Assembly (NCBI RefSeq): GCF_003346515.1
Contig: NZ_QQNA01000123.1
Coordinates: 1 to 35,688 of the forward strand
Length of the DNA: 35,688 bases
Reading direction: 5' to 3'
Source: Streptomyces corynorhini
GTDB lineage: Bacteria > Actinomycetota > Actinomycetes > Streptomycetales > Streptomycetaceae
Shown: piece by piece, positions 14,627 through 22,201 of the stretch
How the letters are laid out: the number at the start of each line of letters is the position of its first letter
How positions within the stretch are numbered: position 1 is the stretch's first letter
Made by a program: the position numbers and the translations under genes
Notes under the pieces: generated by a model
Database searches by the model: none
Seen by the model: the letters and a program-made list of their open reading frames with translations, nothing else
Told to the model about the DNA's origin: nothing

Positions 14627-15460
14627 TCAGTCGTCGAGCCAGCTGAGCCAGGACGTGGGGATCTCTTGGTCGAGACGGCGGGTGTCGCCGGGCGCGAGCA
14701 CCCTTTCGTCCCGCAGCGCGCGGGCCACCAGCCGCGCCGCCGCGACGGCGCCCGGCGGATGGAAGTGGGTGTTGTCCGAGACACCGTCCGGGTAGTTCGG
14801 CGACTCACCCGGCAGGAGCCAGTGGAAGTACGGTTTCGTGCCCTCGGCCCCCAGCCGCTGCCACAGCGCCAGCGACGCCGCCTGGATGTCGAGCAGCGGC
14901 ACCCGCTCGTCGGCGGCCAGCGCGCGCATCGCCGCCGGGTACTCGCCATGGGTGGCGACCGCGTCGCCCGCCGCGTCGAACCTGCGGCGCTCCACCGAGG
15001 TGAGCAGCACCGGGCGCGCGCCCGCGTCCCGGGCCCCCTTCACATACCGCCGCAGACAGTCCTGGTACGTGGACCACGGCTCCGTGTAGCGGCCGGGGTC
15101 GTCGGACTTCTCGTCGTTGTGCCCGAACTGGACCAGCAGCAGGTCGCCCGGCCGGATCACACCGAGGATCGCGTCGAGCCGGCCCTCGTCGATGAAGCTC
15201 TTGGAACTGCGGCCGTTCACCGCGTGGTTGGCGACCGCGATGCCCTTCCTGAGCAGGAAGGGGAGCGCCATGCCCCAGCCGGTCTCGGGAGCGGCGCTCG
15301 CGTACTTGTCCGCGGCCGTGGAGTCCCCGGCGATGTGGACGGTACCCGGGGACCTCGGCGCGCGACCGCCGCTGCCGGCCGCCGTCGCGGCGGGTGGCGC
15401 CGCGACGGCCAGCGGCAGCGCGGTGAGCGCCGCGGTGACCTGTCTTCGTGAGATGGACAC
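14627..15460 (-). CDS. Rhamnogalacturonan acetylesterase-like SGNH hydrolase (CE12 type)
   Basis: A 277-aa exported SGNH/GDSL esterase. Block I is HIAGDSTAADKY with nucleophile S47; block III is VQFGHNDEKSDD (N115 oxyanion, with the HND typical of rhamnogalacturonan acetylesterases); block V is DNTHFHPPG with the Asp-x-x-His dyad. The N-terminus has a Tat-like start (ISRRQVTAAL) and a hydrophobic stretch. The GTG at 15460 is chosen with GAGG upstream; the upstream extension is out of the family. It should remove acetyl groups from RG-I galacturonate so that lyases can act. A strong hairpin separates it from the binding-protein gene. Confidence 0.88.
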   Translation of the reverse strand: MSISRRQVTAALTALPLAVAAPPAATAAGSGGRAPRSPGTVHIAGDSTAADKYASAAPETGWGMALPFLLRKGIAVANHAVNGRSSKSFIDEGRLDAILGVIRPGDLLLVQFGHNDEKSDDPGRYTEPWSTYQDCLRRYVKGARDAGARPVLLTSVERRRFDAAGDAVATHGEYPAAMRALAADERVPLLDIQAASLALWQRLGAEGTKPYFHWLLPGESPNYPDGVSDNTHFHPPGAVAAARLVARALRDERVLAPGDTRRLDQEIPTSWLSWLDD

Positions 15461-15489
15461 GCCGATCAGCCTCGCTTTCGTCGTGACGG

Positions 15490-15517
15490 GGGAGGGGCGC
15501 GCTCCGCGCCCGCTCCC
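15490..15517 (-). terminator. Strong hairpin after the sugar-binding protein gene
   Basis: A 12-bp stem with one bulged base (GGGAG/CTCCC outer, GGGCGCG/CGCGCCC inner) and a 3-nt loop starts about 17 bases after the binding-protein stop. It is a likely attenuator or 3' stabiliser giving more binding-protein mRNA than downstream acetylesterase and lyase mRNA. Confidence 0.6.
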
Positions 15518-15534
15518 GTACCGGACCCGGCGGG

Positions 15535-16890
15535 TCAGCTCTTGTTCTGCTCCTTCCACTCCGCCTGGGCCTCGTTGAGTTCCTCGGCGACCTTGTCCGC
15601 GAACTCCTTGGCGGTCATGTCGCCGAGCAGCACCTTCTGGAAGTTCGGCTCGTTGCCGCTCTTGCTGATGGTGTTCCAGTCGGGCAGGTAGTACGGCAGG
15701 TCGACGATCTTCGTGGAGCCGTCGCTGAGCGCCTTCATCGCGGTGGCGGTCGGCTCGGCGTCCTCGACCCAGGTGTCGGTGGCGGCGTCGGTGTTGGCGG
15801 GGATGGAGCCCGCCGACTCGTTCCACGCGCTGTTGGACTTGTGCGAGGCGGCGAACTCGATGAGCTTCCAGGCCGCCGCCTTGTTCTTGCCGTTCTTGAA
15901 CAGGCCCAGCCCGTCGACCGGGTTGGAGACCTGGACGCGCGAGCCGTCCTCCGCCGTCGGATAGGGCAGTCCCTTGAACTTGTCCTTGCCCAGCGCCTTC
16001 ACATGGTCCTGGTAGGAGGCCAGGTTGTGGGTCAGCATCCCGATCGTGCCGTTGTCCCACTGCGCGACCATCTTGATGAAGTCGTTGTTGACGTCGGCGG
16101 ACGGCGTGACCTTCTTGTACAGGGCGACGTACTTCTCCAGCGCCGCCACGTTCTTCGGGTCGTTGACGGTGGTCCTGTCACCGTCCCAGAAGGAGGTGAT
16201 GCCCGACTGGCCGTACATCGCGTCCATCGCCGGAGCGATGGAGCCCGCGCCGCCGCGGATGGTGTAGCCGAAGCGGTTCTTGCCCGCTGCGGTGAGCTTC
16301 TCGGCCGCCGCGTAGAACTCGGACCAGGTCGCCGGCGCCTCCAGCCCCGCCGCCGAGAACAGGTCGGTGCGGTACCAGAGGGTGCCGTTGTTGCTGGACG
16401 TCGGCACGGAGTACATCTCGTCGCCGCGCCCGCCCGCCGCCTTCACACTGGCGGCCATGGTGGGGACCAGCCTGCCCTTGAGGCCGCTGGAGTCGATGCG
16501 GTCGCCGACCGGGTCCAGGACGTCCCGTATCACCAGGTTGGACAGGTACGCGGTGGTCACCCCGCCGACGTCCGGCAGCCCGCCGCCGTCGATCGCCGTG
16601 TCGTACTTCGCCTGTACCTGATCGATGGGGATCCCCACGTACTTGACGTGGATGTCCGGGTTCTCCTTCTCGAAGTCCTTGATGATCTGCGCCCAGATGT
16701 CCCTGCGCTCACCCGTGTTGTTGTCCCACAGGGTGATCTCGCCCTTGCCGGAGCCCTCGCTCCCGCCCCCGCCGCTGCCGTCGTCACCGCACGCGGTGGC
16801 CGTCAGGGCGAGGACGGCGCTGAGCGAGACGGCCGCGGCCGTCCGCCCGCGCAAGGGGTTTCCTCTGCTGGATGTCCTGCGGATGTTCAT
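15535..16890 (-). CDS. ABC transporter sugar-binding lipoprotein 1
   Basis: A 451-aa extracellular solute-binding protein of the carbohydrate (family 1) type. It has a basic N-terminus, a hydrophobic segment and a lipobox-like LTATAC with C34, then a Gly/Ser tether and the mature start EITLWDNNTGERRD. It should capture oligosaccharides released outside the cell. The partner permeases are most likely those at 20232-22099, which lack an adjacent binding protein and lie in the same direction. The Shine-Dalgarno is weak (AGAGACGAG). Confidence 0.9.
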   Translation of the reverse strand: MNIRRTSSRGNPLRGRTAAAVSLSAVLALTATACGDDGSGGGGSEGSGKGEITLWDNNTGERRDIWAQIIKDFEKENPDIHVKYVGIPIDQVQAKYDTAIDGGGLPDVGGVTTAYLSNLVIRDVLDPVGDRIDSSGLKGRLVPTMAASVKAAGGRGDEMYSVPTSSNNGTLWYRTDLFSAAGLEAPATWSEFYAAAEKLTAAGKNRFGYTIRGGAGSIAPAMDAMYGQSGITSFWDGDRTTVNDPKNVAALEKYVALYKKVTPSADVNNDFIKMVAQWDNGTIGMLTHNLASYQDHVKALGKDKFKGLPYPTAEDGSRVQVSNPVDGLGLFKNGKNKAAAWKLIEFAASHKSNSAWNESAGSIPANTDAATDTWVEDAEPTATAMKALSDGSTKIVDLPYYLPDWNTISKSGNEPNFQKVLLGDMTAKEFADKVAEELNEAQAEWKEQNKS

Positions 16891-17058
16891 GGCGGCTCGT
16901 CTCTTTCGTGATCTCTCGGAGGTCTTCGACGGGGTGCGGTGTCAGTGGCGCGCGTGCGGCGGTGTACGTGTCGGCGGTGCGGGTGTCGGTGGTGTGCGAT
17001 CCGGTGGCGCCCGTGCCGCTGGAGTGTGGAGCGTGGTGTGTGGTGTGGTGTGCGGGGA
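16891..17058. other. 168-bp gap with GT-rich low-complexity stretch
   Basis: No gene is seen. The segment 16980-17045 is a run of GTG/GGTGTG-type low-complexity sequence on the plus strand. A separate promoter for the binding-protein gene would be expected here, but I cannot point to clear -35/-10 elements. Confidence 0.5.
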
Positions 17059-18129
17059 TCAGCGGGGTGTGCGTACCGCGTCCTGCGGCGCCCAGCCGTC
17101 CGTGCCGCGCAGGTAGTCGGCGACCCGGCGCCCGGCCGCCTCGGCGTCCGTCAGCCGCGGACGGTCGGGCGTCACGGCCGAGCCCGGCCCGTACGTGCGG
17201 TACTCGGCGAAGCGGGCGTCCTTCCAGGAGAAGCCGCTCATGTCCGTCCACGGCGCCGACTTCACGGCCGCGGGCAGCTCGGTGTCCCGGAACAGCACCT
17301 GCGCCACGGCGTCCGGCTCACCGCCCGGATGCCAGGGCCGGCCCAGGTGGACGGTGCCCGCGGGGGCGTCGCTGACGACACGGCTGCCGGTGATCAGAAA
17401 GCCGTACGGGTTCTCCTTCCACGTCGAAGCCGCCGTGATGTAGCCGTTGTTGGTGTCGGAACCCCGGCTCAGCGCCCGGATCACGGACCGTTCGACGACC
17501 GTGGTGGCCCGCCCGTAGAGGAAGTCCACGTCGCCCTCGATGTACGCGTCGCGGACATAGACCCGGCTGATCCGGTTCAGCGCCGGACTGTCGGTCATCA
17601 GGGTGTCCTGGTTGCCCTTGAACGCGGTGTTCTCGAAGACGATCCGGTCGCCGGTCGTCTTCATCGCCAGCGCCTGCTCGGCGGAGAGATCGTGCGCCGC
17701 CTCGTCGAAGTCGTTGACGAACGTCAGATTGCGGGCGGTGACGTCGCTCGCGGCGATCAGCACGGTGGCGCTGGCGTTCGAACCGCCGTACTCGTTCGGG
17801 GTGTCGTAGACGATCACCGTCCCCGACCTGTCGCGTCCCGTGCCCCGGAAGAGCAGATGCGGCTTGCTCGCCGGCACCCGGACCTGCTCGCGGTAGGTAC
17901 CGGGGGCGATGGAGATCGTCACCTGTGCCGTGTTGCCCGCGGGGACGGCGTCCACGGCGGCCTGCACGGTGGCGTACTCGGCCGGTACGCGCAGCACGGT
18001 CCCCGCGGCGGCCGTGCCCGCGGGCGAGCGGGCGTCCGCGGGAGCGGTCACGAGGACGGTGGACAGGACGGTCACAGCGGTGAGTGCGATACCCGCCGCG
18101 GGGAATCGAGTGCGGTGCGGATGCGACAT
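17059..18129 (-). CDS. Secreted pectin methylesterase (CE8)
   Basis: A 356-aa pectinesterase with a signal peptide (about residues 1-33, ending APADA). Family catalytic residues are visible: Q151 (EQALA), Q174-D175 in KGNQDTLM, nucleophile D202 in GDVDFLYG, and R264 in HLGRPWHPG. It removes methyl esters from homogalacturonan, preparing the substrate for the pectate lyase. The ATG at 18129 is supported by GAGGAG seven bases upstream; a GTG five codons earlier is an alternative. It follows the DUF6807 gene by 61 nt in the same direction. Confidence 0.93.
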   Translation of the reverse strand: MSHPHRTRFPAAGIALTAVTVLSTVLVTAPADARSPAGTAAAGTVLRVPAEYATVQAAVDAVPAGNTAQVTISIAPGTYREQVRVPASKPHLLFRGTGRDRSGTVIVYDTPNEYGGSNASATVLIAASDVTARNLTFVNDFDEAAHDLSAEQALAMKTTGDRIVFENTAFKGNQDTLMTDSPALNRISRVYVRDAYIEGDVDFLYGRATTVVERSVIRALSRGSDTNNGYITAASTWKENPYGFLITGSRVVSDAPAGTVHLGRPWHPGGEPDAVAQVLFRDTELPAAVKSAPWTDMSGFSWKDARFAEYRTYGPGSAVTPDRPRLTDAEAAGRRVADYLRGTDGWAPQDAVRTPR

Positions 18130-18190
18130 TGCGGCTCTCCTCACAGAGGTCGGATACGGCTCCGGTACTTTCGCGACGCGCCCGGGGCGC

Positions 18191-19090
18191 TCACGCCGTC
18201 ACCGCCTTACGGGCGAGCGACACCGCGCCCGGCCGGTCGAGCCGGCCGTCCACCACGACGGTGACGACCCGCCGGGCCGTGCTCGCGCCCTCGGGCAGCT
18301 TCAGCCGCCGCTCCCAGGCCAGCGAGGAGCCCACCCCGGGATACTCGGCGGTCCGTACGAACCACGGGTCGGCGCGGGTCTCCGCGTTCCCGCCGCAGAA
18401 CAGCAGCGACCAGTCCGCGCCCGCCAGCACCAGCCAGTCGGCGGGGCGCCCGTGCACCGCCTCCTCGCCCGCCGCCTCCCCGGTGAACACCTCCGGCGCC
18501 CTGCCGTCCGGCCCCTGCCGGGGCGCGCGCCAGAAGAAGCCGCCGTACCCGGCCCCCGGACGCCCGTTGGTGGCCGGGCTGCCCACGGACAGGTCCTCGC
18601 CCGCCACATTGGTCAGCGACGAGGTGAAGTCGAGCACCCACGCCTCGGCGGAGAGCGCTCCGGCGCTGACCGTCCGCCGCTCCCTGAGCAGCTCCCTGCC
18701 CCGGTGCGCCCACGACAGCTCCTGCACACAGCCGTCCGGGTCCCGCAGCAGCCAGCCCGTGTGCTCCTGCGTGCCGTGGTTGGCCAGCTCGACCGGGCCC
18801 CGGCCGCGCACATAGGTCCGCCCGCCCCAGAAGTTGACGCCGGGAAAGGTCGCCCCGGAGATGTCCGGCACGGCCATGGACACCCCGAGGTGGTGCGCGT
18901 GGTCGGCCGGCCGCAGCTCGGTGACCGTGACACCGCCCAGAGTGCGCACCGGATGCAGATACGGGCGCGGCGAGAGCCCCGCCGGGATGTCCGTACGGTC
19001 CGCCCGGTGGGCGTACGTGGCCACCGGGCGGCCCGCACAGCGCAGCACCGTCGCCTCGGAGACACCGGAAACGCGCGGGTCGATCTTCAT
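18191..19090 (-). CDS. DUF6807 / PmoA-like protein
   Basis: A 299-aa cytoplasmic protein with the DHAHHLGVSMAVPDI block (residues ~75-90) and the GVNFWGGRTYV and GFFWRAP segments of the DUF6807 (PmoA-like) family. The fold is expected to be a beta-sandwich related to sugar-binding mutarotase-like proteins. The His cluster may bind a metal or sugar. Its ATG overlaps the stop of the oxidoreductase gene (ATGA), with GGAGG upstream, so the two are co-translated. Members commonly sit beside Gfo/Idh/MocA oxidoreductases in carbohydrate loci, but I know no assigned reaction. Confidence 0.78.
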   Translation of the reverse strand: MKIDPRVSGVSEATVLRCAGRPVATYAHRADRTDIPAGLSPRPYLHPVRTLGGVTVTELRPADHAHHLGVSMAVPDISGATFPGVNFWGGRTYVRGRGPVELANHGTQEHTGWLLRDPDGCVQELSWAHRGRELLRERRTVSAGALSAEAWVLDFTSSLTNVAGEDLSVGSPATNGRPGAGYGGFFWRAPRQGPDGRAPEVFTGEAAGEEAVHGRPADWLVLAGADWSLLFCGGNAETRADPWFVRTAEYPGVGSSLAWERRLKLPEGASTARRVVTVVVDGRLDRPGAVSLARKAVTA

Positions 19091-20235
19091 GGACGCACCT
19101 CCACCGGGGGCGCGGCCCAGTCCGCGCCCAGCTCGGAAAATGTGGAGAGGGACTCCGCGCTCCGGGCCACCAGGGCGTCGATCCCTCGGACGATCCGGCG
19201 CGCCCCGGTCCCGCCGGGGGCGCTGTACCAGGCGCCGGGCGGCAGCGGCGCGGGCAGCGGCGCGGTCCTCACGGACTCGACGACCCGCATGAAGGCGCCG
19301 GTACGCTCCGGCGGCACGAGCAGCGGCTCGCCCGCGCGCAGGTGGGCGACGAGGTTCTCCAGCAGATCGGTACGGCCGTACTCGGTCTGCTCGGGGCCCC
19401 GGCCCGCGCGCTGCACCAGCACCCGGTCCTCCTTGTACCAGAAGGTGATCCGGCCGCTCTCGCCGTGGACCAGCACGTACGGCTCGCCCGGCCGCTCCGC
19501 GCACAGGGTGACGGCGACCGTCACCGGAGTGCCCCCGGCCGTCAGCAGCCGCAGACAGGTGGTGTCGTCGGACTCGATGTCGTTGGCCCGGAACTGCTCC
19601 AGCCGGATGCCGGTCACGGAGCCGGGCAGGTCGGCGCCGTCGACGCGCAGCGCCGTGGCGAGGGCGTGCGCCAGTGGGTTGGTGAGGACCCCGTCGACCA
19701 CGTCCCGTCCGTCCAGGGTGCGACGGCCCGCCCAGGGCGCCCGGGTGTAGTACGCCTCGTCGCGCGCCCAGGCACCGGCGGCGCCGATGCCGCGCACCGC
19801 CCCGATCGCCCCGTCCGCGATCAGCTCCCTGATCGCCGCCACCGCGTGCGAACCCAGCGACTGGAAGCCGACCTGGCAGGCGGTGCCGTACTTCTCCAGC
19901 CCGGTCAGCAGGGTCTCGTACGCGGCGAACGACGGGGTGGTGGGCTTCTCCAGCAGCGTGTGCACCCCTCGGGCGGCGGCGGTGAGCGCCAGCTCGGTGT
20001 GGGTGTGGATGGGGGTGCAGATGACCGCGATCCGCGCGCCCGTACGGTCCAGCAGCTCACCGAGGTCCGCCGACTGCGCCGGTTCGCCGAGGCCCGCCAG
20101 CTCCTCGGCGCCGAGCGGGGTCAGTTCGCAGATCCCCACGAGCCTTACCACGCCCGCCTCTTGGAGGCGGCGGATGTTCAGCAGATGCGTCCGGCCGTGG
20201 CCGCGCGCCCCGGCCAGTACCACGGGCAGGCTCAT
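19087..20235 (-). CDS. Gfo/Idh/MocA-family oxidoreductase
   Basis: A 382-aa NAD(P)-dependent sugar oxidoreductase. The N-terminal Rossmann motif is VVLAGARGHGRTH (residues ~5-17), and the family signature LLEKPTTPS with the conserved EKP lies near residue 95. The C-terminal alpha/beta dimerisation domain includes DVVDGVLTNPLAHAL, where the GVL(T)N..H pattern replaces the common G..D..H. It overlaps the upstream permease (ATGA) and the downstream DUF6807 gene (ATGA), showing a tight import-then-oxidise unit. Likely substrates are sugars or glycosides entering through the adjacent permeases; the specific one is unknown. Confidence 0.88.
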   Translation of the reverse strand: MSLPVVLAGARGHGRTHLLNIRRLQEAGVVRLVGICELTPLGAEELAGLGEPAQSADLGELLDRTGARIAVICTPIHTHTELALTAAARGVHTLLEKPTTPSFAAYETLLTGLEKYGTACQVGFQSLGSHAVAAIRELIADGAIGAVRGIGAAGAWARDEAYYTRAPWAGRRTLDGRDVVDGVLTNPLAHALATALRVDGADLPGSVTGIRLEQFRANDIESDDTTCLRLLTAGGTPVTVAVTLCAERPGEPYVLVHGESGRITFWYKEDRVLVQRAGRGPEQTEYGRTDLLENLVAHLRAGEPLLVPPERTGAFMRVVESVRTAPLPAPLPPGAWYSAPGGTGARRIVRGIDALVARSAESLSTFSELGADWAAPPVEVRP

Positions 20236-21137
20236 CCCTTCACCGCCCCGGCGCTGAATCCGCTGATCAGCCACTTCTGGATGAAGGCGAAGACGATGAC
20301 CACCGGCACCGCCGAGATCACACCGCCCGCGGCCAGCGCGCCGAAGTCCACACTGTCCGCGCCGATGAGGGTCGAGAGCCCGACCGGGATCGTCTGCTTG
20401 TCCTGGTCCATCAGGAACATCAGCGCGAAGAGGAAGTGGTTCCAGCTGTGCACGAAGGCGAACGAGCCCACGGCGATCAGCCCGGGGCGCAGCATCGGCA
20501 GGACGACGATACGGAACGCCTGGAGCCGTGAGCAGCCGTCCACCCAGGCCGCCTCCTCCAGCGAGTAGGGCACGTTCTTGATGAATCCGCTGATCAGGAT
20601 GATCGAGAGCGGCAGCTGGAAGACGGTCTCCGCGAGGACCACGCTCACCGGGGAGTTGATCAGCTGGAGGTTCTTGAAGATCTGGAAGAGCGGGACGAGC
20701 ATCAGCGCGCCGGGGATGAACTGCGAGCACAGCAGCGCCAGCATGAAGCCCTGCTTGATCCGGAAGTCGAAGCGCGCCAGCGCGTAGCCGCCGGCCAGCG
20801 CGACCACCGTCGTGCAGATCAGGGTGCCCACCCCGATCAGCGCGCTGTTCTGGAAGAAGACGGAGAAGGCGCGCTCGTTCCACACCTTCGCGAAGTGGTC
20901 GAACGTCATCGGCCACGGCACCAGCGAGTCGGAACCGGCGGGACGCAGCGAGAACAGCAGCATCCAGTAGAACGGCACGAGGGTGAAGAGCAGATAGAGG
21001 CCGAGCGGCACATAGATCTGCCACCTGGGCACCTCGTCGAAGGCGCGCTCACGCCTCCTGCGGCGGAGCGGGGGAGACGGCCGGCCGCCGTCCGCGGGCG
21101 CGGGCGACGTGCTCTTCTCGGCGATGACGGCGGTCAC
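20232..21137 (-). CDS. ABC sugar transporter permease 1B (MalG type)
   Basis: A 301-aa inner-membrane permease with six predicted hydrophobic segments and the EAA loop EEAAWVDGCSRLQAFRIV before the last segments. The GTG at 21137 forms a GTGA overlap with the upstream permease stop. It pairs with the MalF-type protein at 21134-22099. No ATPase gene lies nearby; in Streptomyces such importers share the MsiK ATPase (established for several sugar systems, inferred here). Confidence 0.93.
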   Translation of the reverse strand: MTAVIAEKSTSPAPADGGRPSPPLRRRRRERAFDEVPRWQIYVPLGLYLLFTLVPFYWMLLFSLRPAGSDSLVPWPMTFDHFAKVWNERAFSVFFQNSALIGVGTLICTTVVALAGGYALARFDFRIKQGFMLALLCSQFIPGALMLVPLFQIFKNLQLINSPVSVVLAETVFQLPLSIILISGFIKNVPYSLEEAAWVDGCSRLQAFRIVVLPMLRPGLIAVGSFAFVHSWNHFLFALMFLMDQDKQTIPVGLSTLIGADSVDFGALAAGGVISAVPVVIVFAFIQKWLISGFSAGAVKG

Positions 21138-22099
21138 TTGTGGTCGCCTCCGAACTTGCTCAGGCGCAGATAGAGGATCGAGCAGAAGAGGAGAATCGCG
21201 AACGCGACGGTGGTCAGGGCGGTCGCGTAACCGAAGTCGTGTGCCTCGAAGCCGGTGACCGCCACATACAGCGGCAGTGTGGTGGTGACACCGGCCGGGC
21301 CGCCCTTGGTGAGGGTCAGCAGCAGATCGACGTTGTTGAACTCCCACACCGCCCTCAGCAGGGTGGACAGGATGATCGCGTCCCGCAGATGGGGCAGGGT
21401 GATGTGGAAGAACTGCCGGTAGCGGTTGGCCCCGTCGACGGAGGCCGCCTCGTACAGATCCCCGGGGATGGACTGCAGGTCGGCGAGGATGAGGATCGCG
21501 AAGAACGGCACACCGCGCCAGAGTTCGGCCAGGACGGCGGCCCAGAAGACCGTGCCGGTGTCGGAGAGCACCGAGGATCCGTACGTCCCGATGCCCGCGT
21601 CGGCCAGATAGCGGCCCACCCCGGTCGACGGGTTGTAGAGCAGCAGCCAGATCGTCGTCGTCAGCACACCGGAGACGGCCCACGGCGAGAAGACCAGCGC
21701 ACGGGCCACCGCACGCCCCAGGAACGTCTGGTTGACCAGCAGCGCCAGCACCAGACCGAACGCCAGCTGCAGGGTGACCTCGGTGACGACCCACTTGCCG
21801 CTGAAGACCAGGCTGTCCCAGAACAGCGGGTCCTCGGTGAAGATGCGGCGGAAGTTGTCGAGCCCCGCGAAGCCGTTGCGCCAGGGTTTGGTGACGTTGT
21901 AGTTCTGGAGGCTGTAGTAGAAGACACTGAGCATCGGGTAGGCGATGAAGCCCAGCATCAGCAGCCCGGCGGGGGCGATCAGCAGATACGGGAGCCGGCG
22001 GGCCGACACCCCCGTACGGCGCGTTCGCTTCCCGCTCGCCGGTGGGCCGGGTGCGCGGGGCGGCGCCCCTGATGGGTCCTGCGCCACAGCTGAGGCCAT
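21134..22099 (-). CDS. ABC sugar transporter permease 1A (MalF type)
   Basis: A 321-aa permease with a Pro/Arg-rich cytoplasmic N-terminus, six hydrophobic segments starting at LPYLLIAPAGLLML, and the EAA loop YEAASVDGANRYRQFF. The ATG at 22099 has GGAG ten bases upstream. It is first in the operon permease-permease-oxidoreductase-DUF6807-pectinesterase, under an AAGCGCTT-type operator 25 bp upstream of the start. Confidence 0.93.
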   Translation of the reverse strand: MASAVAQDPSGAPPRAPGPPASGKRTRRTGVSARRLPYLLIAPAGLLMLGFIAYPMLSVFYYSLQNYNVTKPWRNGFAGLDNFRRIFTEDPLFWDSLVFSGKWVVTEVTLQLAFGLVLALLVNQTFLGRAVARALVFSPWAVSGVLTTTIWLLLYNPSTGVGRYLADAGIGTYGSSVLSDTGTVFWAAVLAELWRGVPFFAILILADLQSIPGDLYEAASVDGANRYRQFFHITLPHLRDAIILSTLLRAVWEFNNVDLLLTLTKGGPAGVTTTLPLYVAVTGFEAHDFGYATALTTVAFAILLFCSILYLRLSKFGGDHK

Positions 22100-22122
22100 G
22101 ACTTGCTTCTCCGTTCCGTGGG

Positions 22123-22136
22123 TGAAGCGCTTCGCA
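22123..22136. promoter_or_regulatory. AAGCGCTT-type operator of transporter operon 1 (family B)
   Basis: TGAAGCGCTTCG contains the perfect 10-bp palindrome GAAGCGCTTC (22124-22133). AAGCGCTT cores are typical of LacI-family operators. The site lies just upstream of the ribosome site of the MalF-type gene and recurs upstream of transporter 2. Confidence 0.6.
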
Positions 22137-22179
22137 GTGGGTGTCCGACCGTCGAACGGGCCGGGGAGGGGGCGGAGCC

Positions 22180-22196
22180 GGCGGGCGGGGCCCGCC
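22180..22196 (-). terminator. Terminator of the gntR-aldolase-dehydratase operon
   Basis: A 7-bp perfect GC stem (GGCGGGC/GCCCGCC) with a 3-nt loop begins six bases after the dehydratase stop. Its position between that gene and the operator of the next operon fits a terminator without a T-tract. Confidence 0.55.
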
Positions 22197-22201
22197 GCCG
22201 C

